46,346 nucleotides of DNA, taken from assembly GCA_021740745.1 (NCBI GenBank), contig JAIOZF010000017.1, positions 1 through 46,346 of the forward strand. The letters are read 5' to 3'. The DNA is from Crocinitomicaceae bacterium (GTDB lineage: Bacteria; Bacteroidota; Bacteroidia; Flavobacteriales_D; Crocinitomicaceae). The notes beneath the pieces are model-generated. The model ran no database searches, was not told the DNA's origin, and saw only the letters and a list, made by a program, of their open reading frames with translations. Positions within the stretch are counted from its first letter, which is position 1; the number at the start of each line of letters is the position of its first letter. This document shows positions 1 through 8,587 of the stretch, piece after piece. The position numbers and the translations under genes were made by a program.

Positions 1-1
1 C

Positions 2-589
2 AATGTGCGTATGTTGGAAATTATCGCACGTGCTGTTCGGGAAATGAGTGAAGGTGAATTGCTTCAACTTGAAAAAGCACGAAAATTAGACATAACGGAG
101 GAAATCTATTTTGAAGTTATCCGTCAAAAAACCGCTTCGTTAATTGCTACTTGTTGTGAATCGGCGGCAGTTTCGGTTGACAGAGAAGACTTTGCTCCAA
201 CGATGCGTCAATTTGGCGAATTGGTTGGACTAGCTTTCCAAATTAAGGATGATATTTTCGATTATGGTACACCCGAAAATATTGGAAAACCAACAGGTAT
301 TGATATTCGTGAACGAAAGATGACGCTGCCGCTAATTTACGCGCTGAATACGTGTTCTATTGAAGTGAAACGCGAACTCATCAACATTGTGAAAAATCAC
401 AATGAAAATCCGAAGAAAGTTGACCGTGCAATTGAATTAGTTATTGCAGCTGGCGGAATTACCTATGCTCATTCAAAAATGATGGAGTTGGCAAATCAAG
501 CTCTTCAATTATTGGAACCAATTCCAGATTCTGAAGCAAAAAGAGCCATTATCGGCTTGGTTGAATACACTACACAACGCGAAAAATAA
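2..589 (+). CDS. Polyprenyl diphosphate synthase, C-terminal part (5' end outside window)
   Basis: This is the C-terminal ~195 residues of a trans-isoprenyl diphosphate synthase; the reading frame is open to the window edge, so the true start lies upstream. The family condenses isopentenyl diphosphate onto an allylic diphosphate, making the long-chain precursor of quinone side chains or of the lipid carrier. Visible signatures are the MSEGE segment near the start, KTASLIA in the middle, and the second aspartate-rich motif DDIFD preceded by FQIK. The first DDxxD motif would lie upstream of the window. The chain length of the product cannot be told from this part. It is followed after 6 nt by a lipoprotein gene and then dnaG, suggesting one operon. 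Confidence 0.9.
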   Translation, partial: NVRMLEIIARAVREMSEGELLQLEKARKLDITEEIYFEVIRQKTASLIATCCESAAVSVDREDFAPTMRQFGELVGLAFQIKDDIFDYGTPENIGKPTGIDIRERKMTLPLIYALNTCSIEVKRELINIVKNHNENPKKVDRAIELVIAAGGITYAHSKMMELANQALQLLEPIPDSEAKRAIIGLVEYTTQREK

Positions 590-595
590 TTACAC

Positions 596-1000
596 ATGAA
601 ATATCTAGTCCTGTTTATACTTTGTATTGGAATGGTTGCTTGTTCTTCAACCGAAGAAGATGTTGTAAAAAAACCTAAAGAAGAGCAATTGGTTGAAATC
701 AAAGATGGAATTTATACTGAATGGTATCCAGGCAAAAAACAAATAAAATACCGCGGTTCACAAGATGCTTCTAATCGTCGTGATGGTAAATGGATGTTCT
801 ATTCTGAAACTGGTTTGGAATTGTCTTTTACCATGTATAAAAATGGTTTAAAAGAAGGATTTACAGTTGTGAAATATCCGAATGGAGTATTGCGATACAG
901 AGGTGAATACATGAATGATCAGATGGTAGGCATTTGGACAACATACGATGAAAAAGGAGAGGTTGCAACGGAAAAGGATTACGGTTACCCAACAAAATAA
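596..1000 (+). CDS. MORN_2-repeat lipoprotein
   Basis: A 134-residue predicted lipoprotein. The N-terminus is a lipoprotein signal peptide ending in GMVAC, with the acylated cysteine at about residue 16. The rest contains three or so short repeats of the MORN_2 type, of the form Gly-x-x-x-x-Tyr-x-x-x-G followed by an acidic or aromatic stretch ending in G-x-W (seen at DGKWMFYSETG, YPNGVLRYRG and VGIWTTYDEKG). Such proteins are often labelled YwqK-like antitoxins, but the lipoprotein signal argues for an envelope protein; the actual role is unknown. The stop codon shares one base with the dnaG start (TAATG), so the two are probably translationally coupled. Confidence 0.8.
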   Translation: MKYLVLFILCIGMVACSSTEEDVVKKPKEEQLVEIKDGIYTEWYPGKKQIKYRGSQDASNRRDGKWMFYSETGLELSFTMYKNGLKEGFTVVKYPNGVLRYRGEYMNDQMVGIWTTYDEKGEVATEKDYGYPTK

Positions 1001-2961
1001 TGTCTAAAATACCTCCACATATCATTGATGACATCATGCAAGCTTCCCGAATTGAGGAAGTAATTGGTGAATTCGTCAGTTTGAAACGTGCAGGTTCAAG
1101 TTTGAAAGGTTTAAGTCCTTTTACAGATGAGAAAACACCCTCGTTTGTTGTGTCTCCAGCTAAACAAATTTTCAAGTGTTTTTCAACTGGAAAAGGTGGA
1201 ACTGTTGTAAGTTTCTTAATGGAAAAGGAACACTTTTCTTATCCAGAAGCCCTGCGCTGGTTAGCCGATAGATATGGGATTCAACTTCCTGAAGAAAAAC
1301 CTGCAACTGCTGAAGAGCTCGCTTCAATAACTGAACGTGAAAGTTTAAATATCATCAATGATTTTGCGCGTGACCACTTCATGCATAATTTGCACGAATC
1401 GGACGAAGGCAAAGCCGTTGCGCTATCCTATTTTGAAGAACGTGGATTTCGAAGAGATATCATTCAAAAATTTCAATTGGGATACTGTTTGAATACAGGA
1501 ACAGATTTCACTACACATGCTCTTGAAAAAGGATATAAGCTAGAGTATTTAGAAAAAGTTGGACTTGTAAAAACCAAGGAAGATCGCCATTTTGACTTTT
1601 TTAGAGGCAGGGTAATGTTTCCCATCCACAGTGTTACTGGTCGCGTTTTAGGTTTTGGTGGACGAACACTATTTACTGATAAAAAAGTTGCTAAATATTT
1701 CAATTCACCTGAAAGTATTATCTACAATAAGAGTGAAATCTTATATGGTTTGTATTACTCCAAAGGTGATATTATCAAGTATGACAATTGTTTCTTATGC
1801 GAAGGATACACGGATGTGATTTCGATGTACCAAGCTGGAATTCAGAATGTCGTTTCATCATCTGGTACTTCGTTAACGAAAGAACAGATTAAGTTAATTC
1901 GTCGCTACACCTCCAACATTACAATTTTATATGATGGTGATGCCGCAGGTATTAAAGCCTCTTTCCGTGGAATTGATTTAATTTTAGAGGAAGGGATGAA
2001 TGTAAAAGTGGTACTTTTTCCAGATGGAGAAGATCCAGATTCATATTCAAAAAAGGCCAGTACAACAGAACTAGAAAACTACATCAAAGAGCATACACAA
2101 GATTTCATTTCGTTCAAGGCAAATATCTTGATGAAAGATGGCGAAGAAGATCCACTTAAACGTGCTGAACTTATTCGTGAAATCGTTCACTCTGTTGCAT
2201 TGATTCCAGATCAAATCACAAGAACCGTATACCAACAGCAAATTGCACAAACTTTTGGAATTGGTGAACACATTGTTACTAATGAGCTCAATAAACTCCG
2301 AAAGAACGTTGTTGCAAAACAACTGAACACACCAGAGATTAATGAAATTCCCATGGAAATTCAAATGGATCCGAGTGTTCAAACTCAAACAACTAAAAAA
2401 CCGAGTATTCCTCCAGGGGAAGTCGCGCTAATCAGGGTCATGGTTAAATATGGCGTAAATGAGGTTCAAACAACCCAATTTACAGAGGGAGAAGAAACGA
2501 AAATAAAAACAAGTGTTTTGGAACTTGTTTGCCATGAATTAGATAAAGATGAATTGTATTTTTCGCATCCACTTTTTGCCAAAATTCATCAAATATTTGT
2601 GGATGGACTTTCCGAAAAAACACTGTATCCTTCCAGTTTTCTGAAAAAACAAGAAGATCAAGAAATTGTCCAATTTGTATCTGACTTAGAATCATTTAAT
2701 CATGAGATAAGTCACCGCTGGTTTACCGATCACCACATTAGCACTCGTTCTGAAAGTGATGATTTGGAAGGTACTGTCATGCAAGCAATTTATAGTTTTA
2801 AGGCGATGAAAATTGAAGATCGTATTGATGAAATTCGCCTACGATTTAATGATGAAAATTTGGAAACAGAAGAAATGATGGAACTATTAGCGGAACAAAT
2901 GGCGTATGAAAATGCCAAAATGAAAATCGCTGAGAAATTAGGACGAATAATTCTACGTTAA
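1000..2961 (+). CDS. dnaG: DNA primase DnaG
   Basis: A 653-residue replication primase, close to the usual family length. The N-terminal CHC2 zinc-binding fold is recognisable from SPFTDEKTPSF and the following KQIFKCFSTGKGG, but three of the four canonical zinc ligands are replaced (Ser39, Thr42, Cys60, Thr63 instead of Cys, His, Cys, Cys). The catalytic TOPRIM domain is intact, with LCEGYTDVISMYQAG and LYDGDAAGIKAS, followed by GEDPDSY. The C-terminal third should be the helicase-binding domain. It synthesises RNA primers at the replication fork together with DnaB. It overlaps the upstream lipoprotein by one base and is followed one base later by the mechanosensitive channel gene. Confidence 0.97.
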   Translation: MSKIPPHIIDDIMQASRIEEVIGEFVSLKRAGSSLKGLSPFTDEKTPSFVVSPAKQIFKCFSTGKGGTVVSFLMEKEHFSYPEALRWLADRYGIQLPEEKPATAEELASITERESLNIINDFARDHFMHNLHESDEGKAVALSYFEERGFRRDIIQKFQLGYCLNTGTDFTTHALEKGYKLEYLEKVGLVKTKEDRHFDFFRGRVMFPIHSVTGRVLGFGGRTLFTDKKVAKYFNSPESIIYNKSEILYGLYYSKGDIIKYDNCFLCEGYTDVISMYQAGIQNVVSSSGTSLTKEQIKLIRRYTSNITILYDGDAAGIKASFRGIDLILEEGMNVKVVLFPDGEDPDSYSKKASTTELENYIKEHTQDFISFKANILMKDGEEDPLKRAELIREIVHSVALIPDQITRTVYQQQIAQTFGIGEHIVTNELNKLRKNVVAKQLNTPEINEIPMEIQMDPSVQTQTTKKPSIPPGEVALIRVMVKYGVNEVQTTQFTEGEETKIKTSVLELVCHELDKDELYFSHPLFAKIHQIFVDGLSEKTLYPSSFLKKQEDQEIVQFVSDLESFNHEISHRWFTDHHISTRSESDDLEGTVMQAIYSFKAMKIEDRIDEIRLRFNDENLETEEMMELLAEQMAYENAKMKIAEKLGRIILR

Positions 2962-2962
2962 T

Positions 2963-4108
2963 ATGTTGAGCTACACACTTTTTAATCTAGGTCCCTACCA
3001 TATTTGCCTTTGGAATATCATCTTCCTCTCCATAATTTTTGGGGTTGCTGTTCTGCTTCGTCGCATCATCCATAAATCACTAAAACGTTATTTAAAAAAT
3101 GCGAATATTCGTTTGGAAGGTCGACGAGTTACATGGTTAAAATTACTTTCTCAAAGTGTCTATCTTCTTGCAACCTACATCGCTGTATTGAGCTTCAACA
3201 TCAATAATGATGACGTCACTTTCGGTGATTTTTTGAATTTCAATTTAATTGAATCGAAGAAATTTACCATTAGCTTTTACCACATCATTGTTATAATTTT
3301 CATTTTCTTCTTAGCGCGTGTAGCTTTAAACCTTTCCATGCTCTTTATTTCTCGAAAATTCAGAAATAGTAAGAACTTTAATCCGGGAACAGAATTCATC
3401 TACATTCAAATTGCCAAATACATCATTTATGTTTTTGCCATTATCTCCAGTTTAAAAGCACTAGAAATAGATGTTTCCCTCTTAATCACAAGTTCGGTCG
3501 GACTATTTGTTGGTCTTGGACTTGGACTTCAGGACGTTTTCAAGGATATGATTTCAGGAGTTGTATTGTTGGTTGAGAGTAACGTTCGTGTAGGTGATGT
3601 TATTGAAATTTCAAATGGTGGAAAGACCGAAGCAATTGTTGCAAAAATCTTAAAAATCAATGTGCGCACAACACATATCGAAACACGTGATGGGAATGTG
3701 CTGATTATTCCCAATGCCAAATTAACGCAAGAATATGTTGAGAACTGGACACATGGAACTAATCTTTCCCGATTTAGAATTCCAGTTACAGTTGCATATG
3801 GTACGAATACTGAATTGGTTACACGGATACTAAAACAAGCAGCACTTAGTCATCCAAAAGTTAAAAAAACAGAACCCGTAATAGTTCGATTAGCACATTT
3901 TGGCGACAATGGATTAGAAATGGAATTAATATTCTGGGCAGACCAAAGTTGGGACATTCAGAATTACAAATCAGAAATTCGCTTCGAAGTTGACCGTTTG
4001 TTCAGAGAGTATAACATTACTGTTCCATATCCTCAGCGTGATATGCATATTGTAAACCAAGGCAATCACTTCTTTAACAATCCAACTGAAGGGTCAAAAG
4101 ATCTTTAA
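2963..4108 (+). CDS. MscS-family mechanosensitive ion channel
   Basis: A 381-residue inner-membrane channel protein of the MscS family, which opens on membrane tension to release solutes during hypo-osmotic shock. Four hydrophobic segments are visible in the first ~170 residues, then the glycine-rich pore-lining helix around SVGLFVGLGLGLQDVF and DMISGVVLLVE. The cytoplasmic beta domain follows, with the family-typical VRVGDVIEI, RTTHIETRDG and IIPNAKL. It is somewhat longer than E. coli MscS because of the additional N-terminal helices. The start lies one base after the dnaG stop, so it is the last gene of the same operon. Its stop codon overlaps that of the convergent aldehyde dehydrogenase gene. 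Confidence 0.93.
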   Translation: MLSYTLFNLGPYHICLWNIIFLSIIFGVAVLLRRIIHKSLKRYLKNANIRLEGRRVTWLKLLSQSVYLLATYIAVLSFNINNDDVTFGDFLNFNLIESKKFTISFYHIIVIIFIFFLARVALNLSMLFISRKFRNSKNFNPGTEFIYIQIAKYIIYVFAIISSLKALEIDVSLLITSSVGLFVGLGLGLQDVFKDMISGVVLLVESNVRVGDVIEISNGGKTEAIVAKILKINVRTTHIETRDGNVLIIPNAKLTQEYVENWTHGTNLSRFRIPVTVAYGTNTELVTRILKQAALSHPKVKKTEPVIVRLAHFGDNGLEMELIFWADQSWDIQNYKSEIRFEVDRLFREYNITVPYPQRDMHIVNQGNHFFNNPTEGSKDL

Positions 4109-4986
4109 TACGTGCTTGTTGCTCCACCAATGTTTTCAATTGGATGCCAAGTCGTTTTCAATTCTAACGTGTCTGCAATCATATAGAGATCTTGTGCATC
4201 TGACTTTAACCAATCTTTTTGTTGATGAAATACACGTTTCACATTAACACTAGCATTTGATTGTAACTGTTGGAAAGCAGTTGCATCCACTCCCCCATAA
4301 ACAACAGCATTAATATCCATGTGGGTTGATAAAGTATCATTCAATTCTTTATTTGTTCCAGTCAAAATATTGACAACACCACCGGGTACATCAGAAGAAT
4401 TAAGCACTTCCGCAAATGTGATGGCGCACAACGGCAGTTTTTCAGAAGCGATGACTATACAAGCGTTTCCACCTGCAATGACAGGCATCACCAAGGAAAC
4501 CAATCCAATCAATGATGAATCATTTGGAGCAACAATACCAACAACACCTGTTGGTTCGTGTACCGAAAAATTGAAATGTGAACTGGCCACTGGATTTACA
4601 GAGCTAAGAATCGCCGTAAACTTGTCACACCATCCTGCGTAATAAACGATACGGTCAATAGCTAAATCTACTTCTTGTTCTGCTTTCACTTTCGTTGACC
4701 CTTGAGCGATTAGTTCAGAAATGAATTGAGTTCTTCTCCCCTCCAACATTTCCGCAATACGGTAGAGAATTTGTCCTCGATTCATTGCAGCACGTTCTGA
4801 CCAACCACCAAATGCTTTTCGAGCCGCCACAACCGCATTTCGAACATCCTTGCGCGACGAAAGACACATATTACCTAACAACTTACCTTTAGCATCCGAA
4901 ACAGCATAATAACGTCCCGACTCCGTTCTTGGAAATTGTCCTCCAATATATATTTTATATGTCTTTAATACTTCCAATCTACTCAT
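4105..4986 (-). CDS. Aldehyde dehydrogenase-like protein without catalytic domain; resembles the C-terminal part of ALDH16
   Basis: A 293-residue member of the aldehyde dehydrogenase superfamily containing only the N-terminal, cofactor-binding half of the fold (IYIGGQFPRTESG, DVRNAVVAARKAFGGW, EPTGVVGIVAPNDSSL, PGGVVNILTG). The ELGG glutamate motif and the catalytic-cysteine motif are both absent, so it cannot be a complete enzyme. Its length, and its end at a short segment with WHPIEN, resemble the truncated second module of the two-module ALDH16 family as I recall it. The intact ALDH gene upstream would be the first module. This is an inference from remembered sequences. No further ALDH-coding sequence lies beyond the stop, where the convergent channel gene already ends, so decay seems less likely than a true short protein. 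Confidence 0.8.
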   Translation of the reverse strand: MSRLEVLKTYKIYIGGQFPRTESGRYYAVSDAKGKLLGNMCLSSRKDVRNAVVAARKAFGGWSERAAMNRGQILYRIAEMLEGRRTQFISELIAQGSTKVKAEQEVDLAIDRIVYYAGWCDKFTAILSSVNPVASSHFNFSVHEPTGVVGIVAPNDSSLIGLVSLVMPVIAGGNACIVIASEKLPLCAITFAEVLNSSDVPGGVVNILTGTNKELNDTLSTHMDINAVVYGGVDATAFQQLQSNASVNVKRVFHQQKDWLKSDAQDLYMIADTLELKTTWHPIENIGGATSTY

Positions 4987-5108
4987 TTTAATGAATTGTA
5001 AATTATCAAATTTAAAATTTAAAAAAGGGGAAAACGCCCTAATTCATATTCCTCTTAGTTTTTAAGATAATTGCACTTAAATCTAGTTTTCAATTATCCA
5101 ATTTTCAA

Positions 5109-6575
5109 TTAAACCAATTTCACATAGGCATTTAATCCGTGTAATCCTCCCTCACGTCCAAATCCACTTTCTTTGTATCCACCGAAAGGTGATGTAGGGT
5201 CAAATTTATTATAGGTATTTGCCCAAACAACTCCCGCATTTAACTTAGTTGTCAAGTTAAATATTCGAGAACCTTTATCAGTCCAAACACCAGCTGCCAA
5301 ACCAAAAGGAGTGTTGTTTGCCTTCTGAATCGCTTCATCCACTGTACGGAAGGTTTGAATAGTTAACACTGGACCAAATATTTCTTGTTGAACGATAACA
5401 CTTGATTGTGCGACATTAATGAAAAGTGTAGGCGGACAAAAATGTCCTTTTGCAGGGATACTGCAAGCAGATTGATACATTTCTGTTCCCTCTTGCTTTC
5501 CAATTTCGATAAACTTATGAATCGTTTCAAGTTGTTCTTTTGAATTAATAGCTCCAACGTCCGTGTTTTTATCCATTGGATCACCAACATAAAGCGTATT
5601 TAAACGGTCTTTTAATTTGCGAATCACCAAATCAGCAACAGATTCTTGCACCAACAAGCGGGAACCTGCGCAGCAAACGTGGCCTTGATTAAAGAAAATT
5701 CCATTGATAATTCCTTCGACTGCTTGATCAATTGGCGCATCTTCAAAAACAATATTTGCAGACTTCCCACCTAATTCTAGGGTCAATTTCTTATTTGTGC
5801 CTGCGACAGCTTTTTGAATTATCTTTCCAACTGCTGTTGAACCAGTAAACGCAATTTTATCAACATCTTGATGATTAACGATTGCTGCTCCAGTATCTCC
5901 AAATCCAGTCACAATATTTACCACGCCCGGAGGCAAACCGCAATCATGAATGATTTCAGCCAATTTCAAAGCCGTTAACGGAGTTGTTTCTGCTGGTTTT
6001 AGCACTACCGTGTTCCCAGCAGCTAGTGCAGGTGCAATTTTCCATGCCGCCATCAGCAAAGGAAAATTCCACGGTATTATTTGTCCAGCAACACCGAGTG
6101 CCTCCACTTTTCTATTTGGAAAAGCGTATTCCAGTTTATCAGCCCATCCGGCATAATAAAAGAAATGATTGCACGCCAAAGGCACATCAATATCTCTCGA
6201 TTCGCGAATTGTTTTTCCGCCATCTAAGGTTTCAATCACAGCAAATTCACGCGCTCTTTCTTGCATCATTCGCGCAATACGATAAATATATTTTGCACGT
6301 TCGGCCCCTGATAATTTTGACCAAACTTCTGTATATGCTTTTCGCGCAGCGGCTACAGCTAAATCAACATCCTTTTCATTCGCATGCGCCACCTCGGCTA
6401 AAACTTCTTCCGTAGCAGGATTTGTCGTTGGAAAATAATTCCCGGAAGAAGGCTTGACCCATTTTCCATTGATATATAAATCGTAACGTTCTTTTAATTG
6501 AATATGTGCTGTGCTTTCTGGAGATGGCGAATACGACCAATCCAAATTGTCAATTATTTTTTTCTTTGCTGCCAT
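5109..6575 (-). CDS. NAD(P)-dependent aldehyde dehydrogenase (ALDH16-like first module)
   Basis: A 488-residue complete aldehyde dehydrogenase. Visible catalytic landmarks, counted from the ATG at 6575, are PWNFP (Asn170), the cofactor-binding Lys193, GSTAVG at 245-250, ELGGKS (Glu267), GHVCCAGSR with the nucleophile at Cys301, and EIFGPV near the C-terminus. It oxidises an aldehyde to the acid. Because deoC lies directly upstream, acetaldehyde from deoxyribose-5-phosphate cleavage is a plausible substrate (inference). The ATG at 6575 was chosen over an in-frame TTG at 6584 because it sits just after the deoC stop (one intervening base). The N-terminal SYSPSPES segment recalls the start of ALDH16 proteins, matching the truncated ALDH-like gene 122 nt downstream. 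Confidence 0.93.
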   Translation of the reverse strand: MAAKKKIIDNLDWSYSPSPESTAHIQLKERYDLYINGKWVKPSSGNYFPTTNPATEEVLAEVAHANEKDVDLAVAAARKAYTEVWSKLSGAERAKYIYRIARMMQERAREFAVIETLDGGKTIRESRDIDVPLACNHFFYYAGWADKLEYAFPNRKVEALGVAGQIIPWNFPLLMAAWKIAPALAAGNTVVLKPAETTPLTALKLAEIIHDCGLPPGVVNIVTGFGDTGAAIVNHQDVDKIAFTGSTAVGKIIQKAVAGTNKKLTLELGGKSANIVFEDAPIDQAVEGIINGIFFNQGHVCCAGSRLLVQESVADLVIRKLKDRLNTLYVGDPMDKNTDVGAINSKEQLETIHKFIEIGKQEGTEMYQSACSIPAKGHFCPPTLFINVAQSSVIVQQEIFGPVLTIQTFRTVDEAIQKANNTPFGLAAGVWTDKGSRIFNLTTKLNAGVVWANTYNKFDPTSPFGGYKESGFGREGGLHGLNAYVKLV

Positions 6576-6576
6576 C

Positions 6577-7503
6577 TTAATCAATTGAAAAATAAGCTGA
6601 TGATTGATAAATACCTGTTTCTTGCTTCATGATTTGCATCAACAGATCATTTGCTAAACTGCTCGCACCAAAACGGAACCATTCGTTTGTTAGCCATTTC
6701 GACCCTAATGTTTCGTTCACCATCACTAAATAGTGTAATGCTTGCTTTGCTGTTGAAATTCCCCCAGCCGGTTTCATACCAATCATCACTCCTGTGCGGT
6801 CGTAATGATCTTTAATTGCCATTAACATAGTGTATGTTACTTGCATTGTTGCTGCAGGTTGAACTTTACCAGTTGATGTTTTTATGAAATCTGCCCCTGC
6901 CATTATTGCTATATCACTTGCTCGTCGAACATTATCTAATGTCGCTAACTCCCCTGTTTCTAAAATCACTTTCAAACGTGCCTTACCGCAAGCTTCTTTA
7001 ATTGCTGCAATCTCGTCATAGACAAAATTATACTCCCCCATTAGAAATTTGCCTCTTGAAATCACCATATCGATTTCATCAGCACCTTCTGAAACAGCGA
7101 ATTTAGTATCCCGAAGTTTAACATCCATTGGTGCTTGTCCACTCGGGAAAGCTGTTGACACCGATGCTACTTTGACATTTGAGTTTTTCACTTCATTTTT
7201 GGCAATTTTCACCATAGAAGGATAAACACAAACAGCTGCAACAGCTTGTAGATCCTGCTGAACATCATGCAAATGCATTGCTTTGTAGCACATTTGCTTT
7301 ACTTTACCCGGAGTATCTTTCCCTTCAAGTGTGGTTAAATCAATCATATTCAAAGCCATGCGTAGACCTTGTTTTTTAGATTCACCTTTAATACTTCGTG
7401 ATTGAAATCGTTCAATTCGCTCTTCTACTCCTACCTTGTCAACGACAGGCGTATTTCGTAAGTCTAGTAATTGTTCGCTTTGGGCCTTTTTTTCTTTTCC
7501 CAT
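6577..7503 (-). CDS. deoC: Deoxyribose-phosphate aldolase
   Basis: A 308-residue class I aldolase that cleaves 2-deoxyribose 5-phosphate to glyceraldehyde 3-phosphate and acetaldehyde, the last step of deoxynucleoside breakdown. The Schiff-base lysine lies in FIKTSTGK (about Lys208) and the second active-site lysine in GMKPAGGIS; VILETGEL is also family-typical. It is longer than the E. coli enzyme, mainly through an N-terminal extension of about 45 residues, as in other long-form DeoC proteins. The start is ATG at 7503. It is the first gene of a three-gene unit with two ALDH genes and has a well-spaced promoter just upstream. No phosphopentomutase or nucleoside phosphorylase gene is in the window. 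Confidence 0.95.
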   Translation of the reverse strand: MGKEKKAQSEQLLDLRNTPVVDKVGVEERIERFQSRSIKGESKKQGLRMALNMIDLTTLEGKDTPGKVKQMCYKAMHLHDVQQDLQAVAAVCVYPSMVKIAKNEVKNSNVKVASVSTAFPSGQAPMDVKLRDTKFAVSEGADEIDMVISRGKFLMGEYNFVYDEIAAIKEACGKARLKVILETGELATLDNVRRASDIAIMAGADFIKTSTGKVQPAATMQVTYTMLMAIKDHYDRTGVMIGMKPAGGISTAKQALHYLVMVNETLGSKWLTNEWFRFGASSLANDLLMQIMKQETGIYQSSAYFSID

Positions 7504-7525
7504 GTTAAGATTGTAAGTCAGTTGT

Positions 7526-7556
7526 CAAATATACGCAATATGATATCTTAGCGCAA
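7526..7556 (-). promoter_or_regulatory. Bacteroidota-type promoter of the deoC operon
   Basis: On the minus strand TTG (7556-7554) is followed after 20 nt by TATATTTG (7533-7526), an exact match to the Bacteroidota -7 element TAnnTTTG with the expected -33 spacing. Transcription would start near 7519, giving a short leader before the deoC ATG at 7503. It begins directly beside the terminator of the preceding gene. Confidence 0.7.
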
Positions 7557-7583
7557 CAAAAAAGGCTCCTTTCGAGAGCCTTT
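7557..7583 (-). terminator. Rho-independent terminator of the MORN_2-repeat gene
   Basis: The perfect 8-bp stem AAAGGCTC / GAGCCTTT (7561-7568 and 7576-7583) has a 7-nt loop. On the minus strand it is followed by a run of U. It lies about 20 nt after the stop of the gene ending at 7602. Confidence 0.85.
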
Positions 7584-7601
7584 CTTGTTTTCTATGTTTG
7601 A

Positions 7602-8471
7602 TTATAATTGCCCATCTGAGTGATAGACACCATTCTTAAATACTTTTACTTTTAATAAGATACCATCTCTATCATACTCGTAAACTTTTCCATCCCACAG
7701 AGCGCCGTTCTTAAAAGTACCGTCTTGCCAAATTTCATCGTTTGCATTGTATACTTTATTGTATCCGTTTGCTTGAAACTTAGCCCCTTTTGTTTTCGGA
7801 GTTGCAATTTTCGGAGCTGTTTCTTTGGACACACTTGGATCTACAACTTTAACTGCTGTGCTAACCATCTCTCTCTGCTCGCTTTTAGCAACTGAACCAT
7901 CAGCGTCATAGAAAATAACTTCTTTGACATCTCCGTTTTCGTAATAGCGAACTGCTTTGCCTGAAGGTTTACCATTATTTGATTCATATTCAAACTCAAC
8001 TTGACCATTTGGATAGTAGTATTTTACTTTACCTTCTTCTTTTCCAGTTGAATTGAATTCCGCTTCATATTCTATTTTTCCATTCTCATGAAAACGTTTT
8101 AATGAATCTTGGTATAAATTTCTTTCAAAAACACCTTGCTCTCTAACCTTACCGTTTGGATAATATTTTGTGTACTGTCCTTCAGGACGATTATTTTTAT
8201 ATTCACCTTTTAACTTTGGTGTCGATCCATCTGTATGGTACTTAATCCAAATTCCCTCCTTACGATCATCCACATATGGTCCTTCTTCTATCTTACCATC
8301 AGTAGGATAACCTTCCTGAGGCTTATCTTTTCCTAAATACAACCAACGGCCTTGTTTTTTACCGTTTTCGTCCTTCCTGTTTAACTTATCATCTTGTGTA
8401 AGTTCAGCAAGAAATACTGGAGAAATGATCATCCCAATAAATATCCAGCTTAATATTAACTTCCCGACCAT
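7602..8471 (-). CDS. Secreted or membrane-anchored MORN_2-repeat protein
   Basis: A 289-residue protein with an N-terminal hydrophobic signal segment (LILSWIFIGMIISPVFLA) followed by about five to six MORN_2-type repeats, for example NGKKQGRWLYLG, RKEGIWIKYHTDG, RPEGQYTKYYPNG, EEGKVKYYYPNG and PSGKAVRYYENG. A last repeat-like part near the C-terminus reads DGTFKNGALWDGKVYEY. The ATG at 8471 was chosen over an upstream in-frame TTG at 8510 because it places the signal peptide at the N-terminus. MORN_2 proteins of this kind are common and mostly uncharacterised in Bacteroidota; the function is unknown. It stands alone with its own terminator. Confidence 0.85.
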   Translation of the reverse strand: MVGKLILSWIFIGMIISPVFLAELTQDDKLNRKDENGKKQGRWLYLGKDKPQEGYPTDGKIEEGPYVDDRKEGIWIKYHTDGSTPKLKGEYKNNRPEGQYTKYYPNGKVREQGVFERNLYQDSLKRFHENGKIEYEAEFNSTGKEEGKVKYYYPNGQVEFEYESNNGKPSGKAVRYYENGDVKEVIFYDADGSVAKSEQREMVSTAVKVVDPSVSKETAPKIATPKTKGAKFQANGYNKVYNANDEIWQDGTFKNGALWDGKVYEYDRDGILLKVKVFKNGVYHSDGQL

Positions 8472-8587
8472 GTTATTGTGTTTATAATTTAGTAGTAAGT
8501 ACACATGCAATATACAAAATTCAAACGAAAAATAATGCCGACAATATATAAATTCGTCAAAATGGCACTATTTAACGATAAAAACTT

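Noticed and set aside
596-1000. Toxin-antitoxin unit suggested by the YwqK-type repeats
   Set aside because: The protein has a lipoprotein signal and no toxin gene is adjacent; the neighbours are housekeeping genes.
4105-4986. Frameshifted or decayed aldehyde dehydrogenase pseudogene
   Set aside because: No remnant of the catalytic half is found downstream, the frame is clean, and the length and end match the truncated second module of ALDH16-like proteins.
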